NCBI RefSeq assembly: GCF_003946515.1
Contig: NZ_RHOM01000003.1
Coordinates: 81,979-145,978, forward strand
Length of the DNA: 64,000 bases
Source: Companilactobacillus zhongbaensis
GTDB lineage: Bacteria > Bacillota > Bacilli > Lactobacillales > Lactobacillaceae
Reading direction: 5' to 3'
Positions within the stretch are counted from its first letter, which is position 1; the number at the start of each line of letters is the position of its first letter. This document shows, in pieces, positions 43,067-52,112 of this stretch. Under the pieces are notes generated by a model. The model did no database searches and had not been told where the DNA came from. It saw only the letters and a list, made by a program, of their open reading frames with translations. The translations under genes were made by a program, and so were the position numbers.

Positions 43067-45217
43067 ATGAATAAATTAAAAAAATTCTTGAATAAGCGAG
43101 CAGGCTTCATGACCATGTTGGTCGTCTTTTTATGGATCAAAACGATCATTGCCTACTACCTTGATTTTAATCTAGGAGTTGCCGATCCGATCCAACATTT
43201 TATTTTGTTGATCAATCCTTTTGCAACTTCAATAATTTTACTTGGTTTAGCGTTATACATCAATCGACCAAAAGTTTCCTACATCGTGATGGGGATCATT
43301 TACCTACTGGAATCGGCTTTGTTGTACGGTAATATTTTGTATTACCGGCAATTTACCGACTTTTTATCGGTCAACACAATCACCGGCGCTGGTAAAGTTT
43401 CCAAGGGCCTCGGTGCCAGTGCGGCAAATATGGCTAATCCCCACGATGTTATTTATCTCGTCGACTTCATTATCATTTTAGTATTATTTTTAACTCATTT
43501 CATAAAAATCGATAAATCTAAATTTAGAAAGTTAAATGCTTTCGCTGTTTCGATGGCTGGCTCGATGTTGTTTTCGTTTAATTTGATGATAGCCGAATGC
43601 AATCGTCCACAATTACTAGGACGTACTTTTGACCGAGCCTACATCGTTAAGTATTTAGGCTTTAATTCTTACTTAGGTTACGACTCGATCAAAACAGCGC
43701 AAAATAGCCAAGTCCGATCTTCCGCCGTTGGGACCGACATGGACCACGTTTTGCAATACACGAGCAAAAACTACGCTGCACCAAATAAACAGTATTTTGG
43801 CAAAGCTAAGGGTAAAAATATTATTATCATCCACTTGGAAAGTTTCCAACAATTTTTGATCGGTATGAAGATGAATGGTCAAGAAGTTACTCCTTTCCTC
43901 AATAGCTTGTACAACGATAAAAATACGATTGGCTTTGATAATTTTTATCATGAAGTTGGTCAAGGTAAGACGAGTGATGCTGAAACGATGCTCGAATCTG
44001 GACTTTTTGGCTTACCTGAAGGTTCGTTCTTCACTAGTCTTGGAACTGACAATACCTTCCAAGCTGCTCCCGCGATTTTAGGACAAAAAGAAGGCTATAC
44101 TAGCGCCGTCTTCCACGGAAATATCGGAAGTTTCTGGAGTAGAAATGATGTTTATAAAAACATGGGTTACGATTACTTCTTTGACGAATCTTACTTCAAT
44201 CAAGACACGCCAAATTCGACGATGGAATACGGTCTGAAAGATAAGTTGATGCTTTCTGAGAGTGCCAAATACTTGGAACAATTGCAGCAACCGTTTTATG
44301 CGAAATTTATCACCGTAACGAACCACTATCCTTTCCAATTATCTGAAGAAGATATGTCCAGTGACAACTTCACCAAACCGGACACTGACAACCCAACTGT
44401 CAACGGTTACTTTGAAACAGCTCACTACTTAGACAGTGCTTTGAAAGAATTTTTCCAATACTTAAAAGACAGCGGTATTTACGACAACTCGATGATCGTC
44501 TTATACGGTGATCACTACGGACTATCAAATTCTCAAAACCCTGACTTAGGTCCACTACTTGGGACTAGTTCTGAAGACTGGAATGATTTCGATAATGCCT
44601 CACTGCAAAGAGTTCCCTTCATGATCCACATGAAAGGACTAAAAGGTGGCACGAACCACACTTACGGTGGTGAGATTGATGTCTTACCAACTATTTTGCA
44701 CATGGCTGGGATCAATACCAAACCTTACATTGAAATGGGAACTGATCTGCTATCGAAAGATCACAACCAAATCGTGGCCTTTAGAAACAAGAACTTCATT
44801 ACTCCGCGTTACACCGTCTTGCGTAATTCCGAAGGTGATCACGATGTTTATCTCAATAAGACTGGCGAATTAGTCGACTTGACTGATAAACCTCAGCTAC
44901 AAAAGAAAATCAAGAAATGGCAAAAGATGGTCAACGAACGATTGCAGATTTCTGACACAGTCAACAATAAGAACTTGCTGAGATTTTATACCCCTGCCAA
45001 CTTCACGCCAGTTGATCCGAAAAAATATGATTACTCTGATCAAATCCAACGACTGCTAGATACTCGCTCGGCACTGGGACTCAAGTCAACTAGTATCTAT
45101 TCCAAAAATAATGATCAGTCTACGACTTCGATGTATCATACTGATGCTAGTGAGCTCAATGGTGATCGGTCATCTATTGATAGTTGGGACTACGTTGAAA
45201 GTAATAATAAAAAGTAA
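43067..45217 (+). CDS. ltaS: lipoteichoic acid synthase (sulfatase-fold glycerophosphotransferase)
   Basis: A 716-residue membrane enzyme that polymerises glycerol phosphate from phosphatidylglycerol on the outer face of the membrane. Five N-terminal hydrophobic segments (to about residue 180) precede a sulfatase-like domain: IIIIHLESFQQFLIG (metal Glu), HEVGQGKTSDAETML (catalytic Thr near residue 305), FHGNIGSFWSRNDVYK and MIVLYGDHYGLS (metal Asp/His). The C-terminal 70 residues are a Ser/Thr/Asn-rich tail. A terminator follows. Confidence 0.93.
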   Translation: MNKLKKFLNKRAGFMTMLVVFLWIKTIIAYYLDFNLGVADPIQHFILLINPFATSIILLGLALYINRPKVSYIVMGIIYLLESALLYGNILYYRQFTDFLSVNTITGAGKVSKGLGASAANMANPHDVIYLVDFIIILVLFLTHFIKIDKSKFRKLNAFAVSMAGSMLFSFNLMIAECNRPQLLGRTFDRAYIVKYLGFNSYLGYDSIKTAQNSQVRSSAVGTDMDHVLQYTSKNYAAPNKQYFGKAKGKNIIIIHLESFQQFLIGMKMNGQEVTPFLNSLYNDKNTIGFDNFYHEVGQGKTSDAETMLESGLFGLPEGSFFTSLGTDNTFQAAPAILGQKEGYTSAVFHGNIGSFWSRNDVYKNMGYDYFFDESYFNQDTPNSTMEYGLKDKLMLSESAKYLEQLQQPFYAKFITVTNHYPFQLSEEDMSSDNFTKPDTDNPTVNGYFETAHYLDSALKEFFQYLKDSGIYDNSMIVLYGDHYGLSNSQNPDLGPLLGTSSEDWNDFDNASLQRVPFMIHMKGLKGGTNHTYGGEIDVLPTILHMAGINTKPYIEMGTDLLSKDHNQIVAFRNKNFITPRYTVLRNSEGDHDVYLNKTGELVDLTDKPQLQKKIKKWQKMVNERLQISDTVNNKNLLRFYTPANFTPVDPKKYDYSDQIQRLLDTRSALGLKSTSIYSKNNDQSTTSMYHTDASELNGDRSSIDSWDYVESNNKK

Positions 45218-45249
45218 AACTCATTTGTCACAATTTTAAATCAGCAACA

Positions 45250-45288
45250 AAAAGGACAAGCCTACAATTTGCAGGCTTGTCCTTTTTT
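45250..45288. terminator. bidirectional terminator between ltaS and the histidine kinase gene
   Basis: AAAAGGACAAGCCT / AGGCTTGTCCTTTT, 13-14 base stem with ACAATTTGC loop and T-run. Confidence 0.93.
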
Positions 45289-45301
45289 AGACTATAAATA
45301 T

Positions 45302-46789
45302 TTACTTATCCTTTTTTGTATGTTCGTATCCTTCATCATAGAAGTAAACTACGAAGGTACTTCCGACATTTAATTTACTTGCCACTTCGATTTTTCCGCC
45401 GTGGTTTTCGACTAATTGGTGGACGATCGATAGTCCTAAGCCAGACTCACCGTATTTTCGATTCTTACGGGATGGATCCGCTTTGTAGTATCTGTCCCAG
45501 ATATTTTTAACTTGATCTGTAGACATCCCTACTCCGGTATCTTGGATCTTGAAGACGGAAGCGTGATTGTCTTCTTCTCGATAGCCGCGGACGACGATTT
45601 CGCCGTTATTAGTGAACTGGATCGAATTTTGGATGATATTGAACATGACTTGTGTGAATCGGTCATAATCTGCAAAGGTATTCAGTTCTTTTTCTGGTGT
45701 CTCTAGCCTTAGGTTGTCGCCAGCTTCTTTTGCTTTTTTCGTTAATTGCGACACGATGTCGTGCAATGGTACGTTGGCATCGAAAACTCGTTTAGCCAAG
45801 GTTATTTGATTAGTCCGGATCTTTTCATAGTCAAGGTTTTCATTGACTAGTCGGATCAATCGATTGGTTTCGTTACGCATCAATTCGATACTTTGTCCCT
45901 TGGATTCTTCTGGAATAGCATCGTATGCCAATCCTTCTAATAGCCCATTAATGGTCGTTAATGGCGTTCTCATTTCGTGTGACGCATCGGCCATGAATTC
46001 TTTTCTACGCTGTTCTTGGCGCTTTATTTCCTTATCTGAGGCTTCTAGGGACTTAACCATGGTATTAAAGTCATCGGCCAAGTCATCTAGCTCATCCCGA
46101 TTTTTACTTTCGATATGAACTGAGAAGTCATTGTTAGCAACTCTTCTCGTGGCTCCTCTGAGTCGGTTGATCCGATTAACTTGATATCTTGAAAGCAAGA
46201 AACTTAGGATAATGGCTGCCAGTAGTGAGATCAATAAGGCGATGTACAGTCGATTGTTGATCTCACCAATATTAGTCTGCAGTTGGCTAACGTCAGACCC
46301 TGCCCAGACGGCAGCTACTAGTTTGCCATCTTTGAACCAAGGGGTTAGGACGTAGACGTAGTTCATGTCAGCATTGTTTTTGAATTTCGGGTTACCATCT
46401 TGATCAGCTTGGCGAGAAATATTACGGACAGTCTTGCCTTGTTTTAACTTATTCCAATACTTTTTCTTCAAATGAGTCGAAGTTCCGGCGACGGATGAAG
46501 GATAAACTTGGGTATTGTTGTAATCAAAAATAGCAAAACGAACATTCCGATCTGATAAAACTTGCTCAACCATCGAAATATTTTCGTCGGTAATATTGTG
46601 GATCCGCCCAGTATCTGAATCAGTCGTTAAGGCGATTTTTTCAAGATTACCAGCGTATCCTTCGAGATCTCGATAAGTTTTGTTGTATTCCCAAGTCGTG
46701 GAAGTACTAGTTACGGTATACAAGATGATACCTAAAGTCGTCAAAATAACTACTAAGAAACTCAGCATATTTTGGTAGATTAATTTCAT
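45302..46789 (-). CDS. membrane sensor histidine kinase
   Basis: A 495-residue HisKA kinase. One helix at residues 7-28, an extracytoplasmic sensor part to about residue 180, a second helix (LYIALLISLLAAIILSFLL), HAMP (RINRLRGATRRVANNDFSV), the phosphorylated His in MADASHEMRTPLTTING, then N-box IQNSIQFTNNGEIVV, G1 DTGVGMS and G2 GESGLGLSIV. It pairs with the response regulator two bases upstream. The layout recalls the cell-envelope-stress kinases of lactobacilli; the signal is unknown. Confidence 0.93.
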   Translation of the reverse strand: MKLIYQNMLSFLVVILTTLGIILYTVTSTSTTWEYNKTYRDLEGYAGNLEKIALTTDSDTGRIHNITDENISMVEQVLSDRNVRFAIFDYNNTQVYPSSVAGTSTHLKKKYWNKLKQGKTVRNISRQADQDGNPKFKNNADMNYVYVLTPWFKDGKLVAAVWAGSDVSQLQTNIGEINNRLYIALLISLLAAIILSFLLSRYQVNRINRLRGATRRVANNDFSVHIESKNRDELDDLADDFNTMVKSLEASDKEIKRQEQRRKEFMADASHEMRTPLTTINGLLEGLAYDAIPEESKGQSIELMRNETNRLIRLVNENLDYEKIRTNQITLAKRVFDANVPLHDIVSQLTKKAKEAGDNLRLETPEKELNTFADYDRFTQVMFNIIQNSIQFTNNGEIVVRGYREEDNHASVFKIQDTGVGMSTDQVKNIWDRYYKADPSRKNRKYGESGLGLSIVHQLVENHGGKIEVASKLNVGSTFVVYFYDEGYEHTKKDK

Positions 46790-46791
46790 AT

Positions 46792-47538
46792 TTATTTAGC
46801 CTTTACTTCAGAATCGTCAAACTTGTATCCTACTCCCCAAACAGTTTCGATCACTTGAGGACCAACTTTTTCGATTTTTTGACGAAGCTTCTTGATATGA
46901 GCATCGACAGTTCTTTCTTCACCAAAATAATCGTAGTCCCAAACTTGCTCGAGTAATTGTTCACGTGAAAAAACACGTTTTGGCTTACTTGCTAGAGTTT
47001 TGAGCAGATCAAATTCTTTAGGCGTTAAATCTGGGATCTCTTTTCCACCTAAATAAGCTTCACGAGTTCCAGCATTCAATTGGAAAAAGCCGGTATCGAT
47101 ATCGAATTCACTGTTATCATTATCACCGCTGTCAGTTGCCGGATTGTTCTTTGAAGCCTCTTCGGCGATATTTTCGCTACGCCGATGGATTGCCTTGATC
47201 CTGGCAATCAAAGTGATAGGACTAAATGGCTTTGTTACGTAATCATCAGCACCAAATTCCAAACCGAGAACTTGATCACTTTCACTGTCACGAGCAGTCA
47301 GCATGATGATCGGTACCGTCTTTGAAACGGCACGGATCTCCTTGGCAACTTCCATCCCGTCTTTTCCAGGCAAGTTCAGATCTAAAGTGATCATATCCCA
47401 GACATCTGGTGATTCATTAAACTTTTCAACTGCCTCATTTCCGTCATAAGCAAAGGTAGCATCCCAGTTTTCTTTTTGAAAAAACATGCTCATCATTTCG
47501 GAAACAGACTTATTATCTTCAATCATTAATATTTTCAT
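46792..47538 (-). CDS. OmpR/PhoB-family response regulator
   Basis: A 248-residue regulator. The receiver domain has MIEDNK acidic pair, phospho-Asp in ITLDLNLPGKDGM and Lys in DDYVTKPF; a linker rich in Asn/Asp follows, then a winged helix with LTPKEFDLLKTLASKPKRVFSREQLLEQVW and RTVDAHIKKLRQKI. The ATG at 47538 (KILMIEDN) follows GGAG by nine bases; longer in-frame starts are not needed. It is the first gene of the two-component operon. Confidence 0.94.
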   Translation of the reverse strand: MKILMIEDNKSVSEMMSMFFQKENWDATFAYDGNEAVEKFNESPDVWDMITLDLNLPGKDGMEVAKEIRAVSKTVPIIMLTARDSESDQVLGLEFGADDYVTKPFSPITLIARIKAIHRRSENIAEEASKNNPATDSGDNDNSEFDIDTGFFQLNAGTREAYLGGKEIPDLTPKEFDLLKTLASKPKRVFSREQLLEQVWDYDYFGEERTVDAHIKKLRQKIEKVGPQVIETVWGVGYKFDDSEVKAK

Positions 47539-47626
47539 TAGCATAAACTCCATTCAACATTTCAGAAATACCCTATATCATTTGGACAAAAGTTGTTAAG
47601 ATGTAGGAGTACAAAATTTTATTAGG

Positions 47627-48421
47627 TTGGTGAATACTTTGACATTGCACAACGATTATAAAGGAACCGTCTTTTTCGACTTGGATGGTACATTAATGAA
47701 TGCCAAATCAGAAATTGACGATTCAGTTGCAAATGCCGTTCATGAATTACGCGACAATGGCTACCTGCCAGTAATTAGTACTGGTCGCGCAACAAATGAA
47801 TTACAACACGTTTTAGGACCGACAGGTATTGATTCATATATTACTTTAAATGGCGCTTTTATCAAATCAGGAGATCAATTGATCTACGAAAGCGAGATTT
47901 CAAATAAGACCATCGAATCGGTGATAGCTGCCGCTTTAGACTTTGGCGACACGATTGCGATGCATACCGGTGACACAACGAAAATCTACGAATATAAACC
48001 AATTGTGACCGACTTCTACGCATCCGTTCACATCGAGGAACCAGAAGTCGATCCTGACTTCTACAAACACAATAACATTCCGATGATCATCGTAGTTTCT
48101 CACGAAGGTCCAGAACGCTATCAAGCAAAATTCCCTGAATTGAATTTCTTCAAGACTGGTAAATTCTCAATCGATACCGTTCAAAAAGACGTCTCCAAGA
48201 TGCACGGTATCAAGCACTTGCTCAAGGGCATGGACTTAGAAGATAAGCCCGTATACGCCTTCGGTGACGGTGCAAATGATGTTCCGATGATCAAGTTTGC
48301 TGACCACAGTGTGGCAATGGGCAACGGGATCGACGAAGTTAAGCAATTAGCTGAATTCGTTACTACTGCTAATACTGACAACGGGATCGTCAACGGCTTG
48401 AAGCACTTTGATTTGATCTAA
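47627..48421 (+). CDS. Cof-type HAD hydrolase
   Basis: A 264-residue phosphatase with FFDLDGTLMN (nucleophile Asp), PVISTGRATNEL, the type IIB cap in the middle, KDVSKMHGIKHLL and FGDGANDVPMIKFADHSVAMGNG. Such enzymes dephosphorylate sugar phosphates or flavin and pyridoxal cofactors. The start is uncertain: TTG 47627, GTG 47630 or TTG 47639 are all possible and the ribosome site (AGGTTGGTG) best fits the last; no ATG is available in this part. Confidence 0.85.
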   Translation: MVNTLTLHNDYKGTVFFDLDGTLMNAKSEIDDSVANAVHELRDNGYLPVISTGRATNELQHVLGPTGIDSYITLNGAFIKSGDQLIYESEISNKTIESVIAAALDFGDTIAMHTGDTTKIYEYKPIVTDFYASVHIEEPEVDPDFYKHNNIPMIIVVSHEGPERYQAKFPELNFFKTGKFSIDTVQKDVSKMHGIKHLLKGMDLEDKPVYAFGDGANDVPMIKFADHSVAMGNGIDEVKQLAEFVTTANTDNGIVNGLKHFDLI

Positions 48422-48428
48422 GTAATTG

Positions 48429-48467
48429 AAAAATGGCAATATTCGTTCATTGAATATTGTCATTTTT
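48429..48467. terminator. bidirectional terminator
   Basis: AAAAATGGCAATATTC / GAATATTGTCATTTTT stem with GTTCATT loop between two convergent genes. Confidence 0.92.
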
Positions 48468-48481
48468 TGTTGGAAAAAATC

Positions 48482-49477
48482 TTAACTCAAAATGACGACT
48501 TTTCCCATCATATGACCTGCTTCGACTAATTCGGTAGCTTTTTTAATATTTTCAACGTTTAATCCTTGAAATACCTTGGTAGTCGTTGATGATATCTTAC
48601 CATTATCCAAATCTTGCGCCAATTGGAAAAGGTACTCCCCTTGAGTCGACATGCTATCAAGATTGAAAAAGGCCTTGGTAAACATCCATTCCCATTTGAA
48701 ATCAACTGATTTTTGTTTCAAATCGGCAACTTTAGATTCATTTAAATTCGTGATCGTCGCAAATGTTCCAAACGGCTTGATCAATTCAACAATTTCTTCC
48801 CAATGTGGATCGTTGTCACTTAAACCAACGATGAAATCGACATACTTAACGCCAAGATCACGGACTTGCTTGATCAGATCTTGATGATGATCAACTACTT
48901 GATCTGCACCGAGACGTTTGACGAAATCGACTTTTTCATCGGTCGAAGCTGTAGCAATAACTTTGAGTCCAGCTAAATGTGCGAGTTGAGTCAAAATTGA
49001 ACCGACTCCTCCGGCACCATTGATGATCAAGATGGTTTTTTCGCTGTTATCAGCATTAGGATCGATATTTAATTTTTCATAGAGTAACTCACTAGCAGTC
49101 AAAGTAACTAACGGCATCGAAACGCTGTCTTCGATCGACGTTTTCTTCGGAGCAATAGCAGCAATGGCTTCGTCAACTAGTTCATATTCTTGGTAACTAC
49201 CGTCACGTGAATAGTCTCCCGCATAAAAGACGATATCGTTACGCTTAAACTTAGTAACTTCAGATCCGGTGTCAACGACCTTGCCGTATCCATCATAACC
49301 TAAGACTTTGGGACCGTTGAAACTACCAGTCAACTTCTTGCGTGTAGCAATATCAACTGGGTTGATCGATATCCCTTGGACTTCAACTAAAATATCGTGG
49401 GGCTTGCAAACGGGCAAGGCAGCATCAAATTCAGATAAACTATTTAGATCACTATCAGTAACGCCATATATTTTCAT
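48482..49477 (-). CDS. zinc-free MDR-family alcohol dehydrogenase / quinone oxidoreductase
   Basis: A 331-residue medium-chain dehydrogenase. The GroES-like half has GISINPVDIATRKK and VLGYDGYGKVVDTGSEV; the NADPH-binding half has LIINGAGGVGSILTQLAHLAG. The structural-zinc cysteines are absent, so it belongs with the zinc-binding-like quinone oxidoreductases (YogA/ZADH type). GAAGGAGG precedes the ATG. Substrate unknown. Confidence 0.88.
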   Translation of the reverse strand: MKIYGVTDSDLNSLSEFDAALPVCKPHDILVEVQGISINPVDIATRKKLTGSFNGPKVLGYDGYGKVVDTGSEVTKFKRNDIVFYAGDYSRDGSYQEYELVDEAIAAIAPKKTSIEDSVSMPLVTLTASELLYEKLNIDPNADNSEKTILIINGAGGVGSILTQLAHLAGLKVIATASTDEKVDFVKRLGADQVVDHHQDLIKQVRDLGVKYVDFIVGLSDNDPHWEEIVELIKPFGTFATITNLNESKVADLKQKSVDFKWEWMFTKAFFNLDSMSTQGEYLFQLAQDLDNGKISSTTTKVFQGLNVENIKKATELVEAGHMMGKVVILS

Positions 49478-49510
49478 GGTAGTTCCTCCTTCACATATCT
49501 TTATTTTACA

Positions 49511-49996
49511 ACAAAAAAACTCGGTTTCACTCGTTAAGTGATTTACCGAGTTTTTTTGATTAACAAATTATGTTTATTTTCTTGGGCGCTTTGTTTGGTG
49601 GTTGCCAAACATTGCCCCTTTTATAGCGGAAACGAGTTCCGGAGCGCAGCGGCCTCCGGTTTAGAAACTGTCGGCAGGCACGGCTTCGCCGCACCTTTGG
49701 TGCCGACAGTCCCTAAATCCTCAGCAGCTACCCGCGCTCCTCCACTCTCTTTTTTTGAAACAAAAAACTCGGTTTCACTGGTTGAGTGATTTACCGAGTT
49801 GTTTGATTAACAAGTTTTACTTGTTTTGTTGGGGCGCTTTGTTTTGGGGTTGCCAAACGTTGCCCCCTTTATAGCGGAAACGAGCTCCGCGAGGTAGCGG
49901 CCTCCGGTTAACACATGTAGTCGCGGCACTGCTTCGCAGCACCTTGTGCGACTACACGCGTTAATCCTCAGCAGCTGACCACCTCGCTGCGCTCTC
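49511..49996 (+). repeat. tandem pair of ~245-bp units carrying repeat family B (copies B1, B2)
   Basis: Two direct units (about 49511-49757 and 49762-49996) each start with a hairpin AACTCGGTTTCACT...AGTGATTTACCGAGTT, continue with GGGCGCTTTGTTT...GGTTGCCAAAC and end in a GC-rich B element (49624-49750; 49874-49996). In B1 GGAGCGC pairs with GCGCTCC and ACTGTCGGCA with TGCCGACAGT; in B2 GCGAGGT pairs with ACCTCGC and TGTAGTCGC with GCGACTACA. The loops CGGCCTCCGGTT and AATCCTCAGCAGCT are constant. The region holds no gene. Confidence 0.85.
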
Positions 49997-50004
49997 TTTT
50001 TTCT

Positions 50005-50667
50005 CTACCCAACAATTTCAACAGTAGCAGAAGTTATACCATAAGATGGTACTAAGCTGTTAGGCATTGCGACGTCTATTTGTTGTGGGTTTGAATATGC
50101 AAATGTTCCTGTGTCATTTACTGTTCTGTACCAGACGTCTCCTTGTGCTGTTGTGATTTTGATGCGTGTACCACGTGGTAATACGCTTAGGTTGGCTGCT
50201 ACTCCGTCGTAGCCCATGTTTGAACCTAAGACTGCTGGATCATAGAAACTTACTTTGAATGTTCCGACTGATGTGGTTGCTGGTTGTACTTGTTCTTGTG
50301 TTTGAACTGGTTGTGCAGTTTGCACTGGTTGAGCTATTGGTTGTGGTTGAACTGTTTGTACTGGTTCAGCGACCTCTTCAGCTGGCTCTTCTGTTTCGAT
50401 CTCAGGCATGTCGAAATCTTTTTCGCTTCCTTTGATTCCTGGCATAAATTCCTTGTTACCAGGTAAAGAAACTTTTTTATTTAATTTATTTTCGTCTTTG
50501 TTAGTGTCGTCAAGATGATGTCCCTTGATCGTATCTTTAATGCTGACGGTAGTTTCAACGTCAGATTCTTTATTTGCATCAGCATATACATTGGCTGAAT
50601 ACCCCATAAAACTAACAAATATTAGGCCTGTAAAAAATAAGGCTTCAAGTTTAAATTGCTTTATCAA
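50005..50667 (-). CDS. secreted 3D-domain (double-psi beta-barrel) wall protein
   Basis: A 220-residue exported protein. A signal peptide (to about residue 30, VYADA) precedes an acidic region, a Pro/Gln-rich spacer with repeats of PVQTAQPVQTQ (residues 97-125), and a C-terminal 3D/RlpA-like domain with TFKVSFYDP, GVAANLSVLPRGTRIKI and DVWYRTVNDTGTF, IDVAMPN. Such domains cut or bind peptidoglycan in resuscitation-type proteins; here the catalytic Asp pattern is partly kept. It starts with TTG at 50667 behind GGAGGG. The gene ends at the edge of repeat B2. Confidence 0.85.
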   Translation of the reverse strand: MIKQFKLEALFFTGLIFVSFMGYSANVYADANKESDVETTVSIKDTIKGHHLDDTNKDENKLNKKVSLPGNKEFMPGIKGSEKDFDMPEIETEEPAEEVAEPVQTVQPQPIAQPVQTAQPVQTQEQVQPATTSVGTFKVSFYDPAVLGSNMGYDGVAANLSVLPRGTRIKITTAQGDVWYRTVNDTGTFAYSNPQQIDVAMPNSLVPSYGITSATVEIVG

Positions 50668-51114
50668 CTAATCCCTCCGATTTGTTTGAACAACAGAGAG
50701 AACTATACAAGATTTATGTTTCATTTATATTACACAGATAATAAATAAGATTGCAGGACGATTAGATTTGTAACATTTGTGTAATGTATGTCAATAAAGT
50801 GATTTTTTAATTGAATATAATGATATTTTTTCAAATATTCAGACATTTGTCTTTTTAAACGGAACTTACATTTTTCTCACATTTGACCTTTCACGGTCAT
50901 ATATAATCAGCCAAATGAGGGATACTTTTACCAAAAATCGATCACTATTGACAAACTCAAGATAATTATCCCTCATCAAAACACTCATTTTTTTGAAAAT
51001 AATCTCTAAAAACATTAATTTGACAATATTTTTGATTTGCGAGAACAATCTTTTGTCAAAAAATTTTTTTTATGCTAATTTGAATTTAACCTAATAAATA
51101 TTGGAGGAATGCAC
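50668..51114. other. intergenic region without a recognisable gene
   Basis: 447 bases of A+T-rich DNA between divergent genes. It must contain both promoters. A small TGACC...GGTCA inverted repeat lies near 50884-50900. No RNA gene or longer repeat was seen. Confidence 0.6.
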
Positions 51115-51663
51115 ATGTCAAAAAAAATCGCAGTTTTAGTCGGTAGTTTAAGAAAGGGATCATTTTCAAAGCAAATCGCCCATAACTTGGTAAACTTGTT
51201 GCCTAGTGATTACGAAGCAGAATTTGTAGAAATTGGTAACCTTCCACTGTACAACGAAGATATTGATACACCAGAAAGTACTCCAGCAGAATACACAGCA
51301 TTTAGAGATACTATGAAAGACAAAGATGCCGTATTATTCGTAACACCAGAATACAACCGCTCGATTCCAGCAGCATTGAAAAACGCATTAGATGTTGGTT
51401 CACGTCCATACGGTCAAAGCATCTGGGACAAAAAGCCAGCCGCAGTAGTCAGCGTATCACCAGGCGCAATCAGTGGCTTCGGAGCAAACCACATCTTACG
51501 TCAATCACTAGTATTCCTAAACATGCCAGTAGTACAACAACCAGAAGCATACATCGGAAACGTAACCAACCTACTAGATGACAACGGAAACGTCGACGAC
51601 AGAACCAAAGGATTCCTTCAAAGCATCGACGACGCCTTTGTTGACTTAATTGGAAAGTACTAG
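51115..51663 (+). CDS. NADPH-dependent FMN reductase family protein
   Basis: A 182-residue flavoprotein with AVLVGSLRKGSFSKQIA (FMN phosphate loop), VTPEYNRSIPAALKNALD and SPGAISGFGANHILRQSL. It reduces FMN, quinones or azo dyes with NADPH. The second ATG (51115) is used because the first overlaps the GGAGGA box. It is not closely similar to the pdu-linked reductase at 28649. The last third has very few T residues on the coding strand, just before repeat B3. Confidence 0.9.
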   Translation: MSKKIAVLVGSLRKGSFSKQIAHNLVNLLPSDYEAEFVEIGNLPLYNEDIDTPESTPAEYTAFRDTMKDKDAVLFVTPEYNRSIPAALKNALDVGSRPYGQSIWDKKPAAVVSVSPGAISGFGANHILRQSLVFLNMPVVQQPEAYIGNVTNLLDDNGNVDDRTKGFLQSIDDAFVDLIGKY

Positions 51664-51709
51664 CACAGAAAATGGAGGCACACGGGTAGCTGCTGAGAAT
51701 TTTAACACA

Positions 51710-51830
51710 GAGAGCGCAGCGAGGTTGGTCAGCTGCTGAGGATTAACGCGTGTAGTCGCACAAGGTGCGGCGAAGCCGTACCGCGACTACATGTGTTAAC
51801 CGGAGGCCGCTACCTCGCGGAGCTCGTTTC
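51710..51830 (-). repeat. structured repeat family B, copy B3
   Basis: Nearly identical to B2 in inverted orientation, with about 50 bases unbroken from GAAACGAGCTCC onward and small changes in the central loop (CGGCTTCGCCG instead of CTGCTTCGCAG, again self-complementary). B2 and B3 therefore flank the 3D-protein and FMN-reductase genes as inverted repeats. A further degenerate stretch at 51990-52041 repeats the CATCCTTGAGGATAA motif that borders B3. Confidence 0.85.
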
Positions 51831-52072
51831 AGCATCCTTGAGGATAACAATAAAAAGCACTATTCAAACCACTGCAGTTTTAATCGGCAAAAAATGGATA
51901 GTGCTATTTTGTTGCAGCAAATTTGGATAGGAAAAATAGACAGCTCTATTCTATACATCCAAAGTTGTGCCTGACGACAGTTGCTAAGCCGGAAGCCCCT
52001 GCGTCTCGGAACTCGTTTTCACATCCTTGAGGATAAAACTTAACAACACTATCCAATCACACCAACCAAAAC

Positions 52073-52112
52073 AAAAAAACTCGGTCACCCAAAGCAGGTG
52101 GTCGAGTTTTTT
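52073..52112 (-). terminator. terminator of the GH3 gene
   Basis: ACTCGGTCACC / GGTGGTCGAGT stem with short loop and T-run overlapping the stop codon. The stretch 51831-52072 has no gene. Confidence 0.82.

Noticed and set aside
51765..51974. 69-codon open frame inside repeat B3
   Set aside because: It translates the repeat stems; not conserved as protein in B1 and B2.
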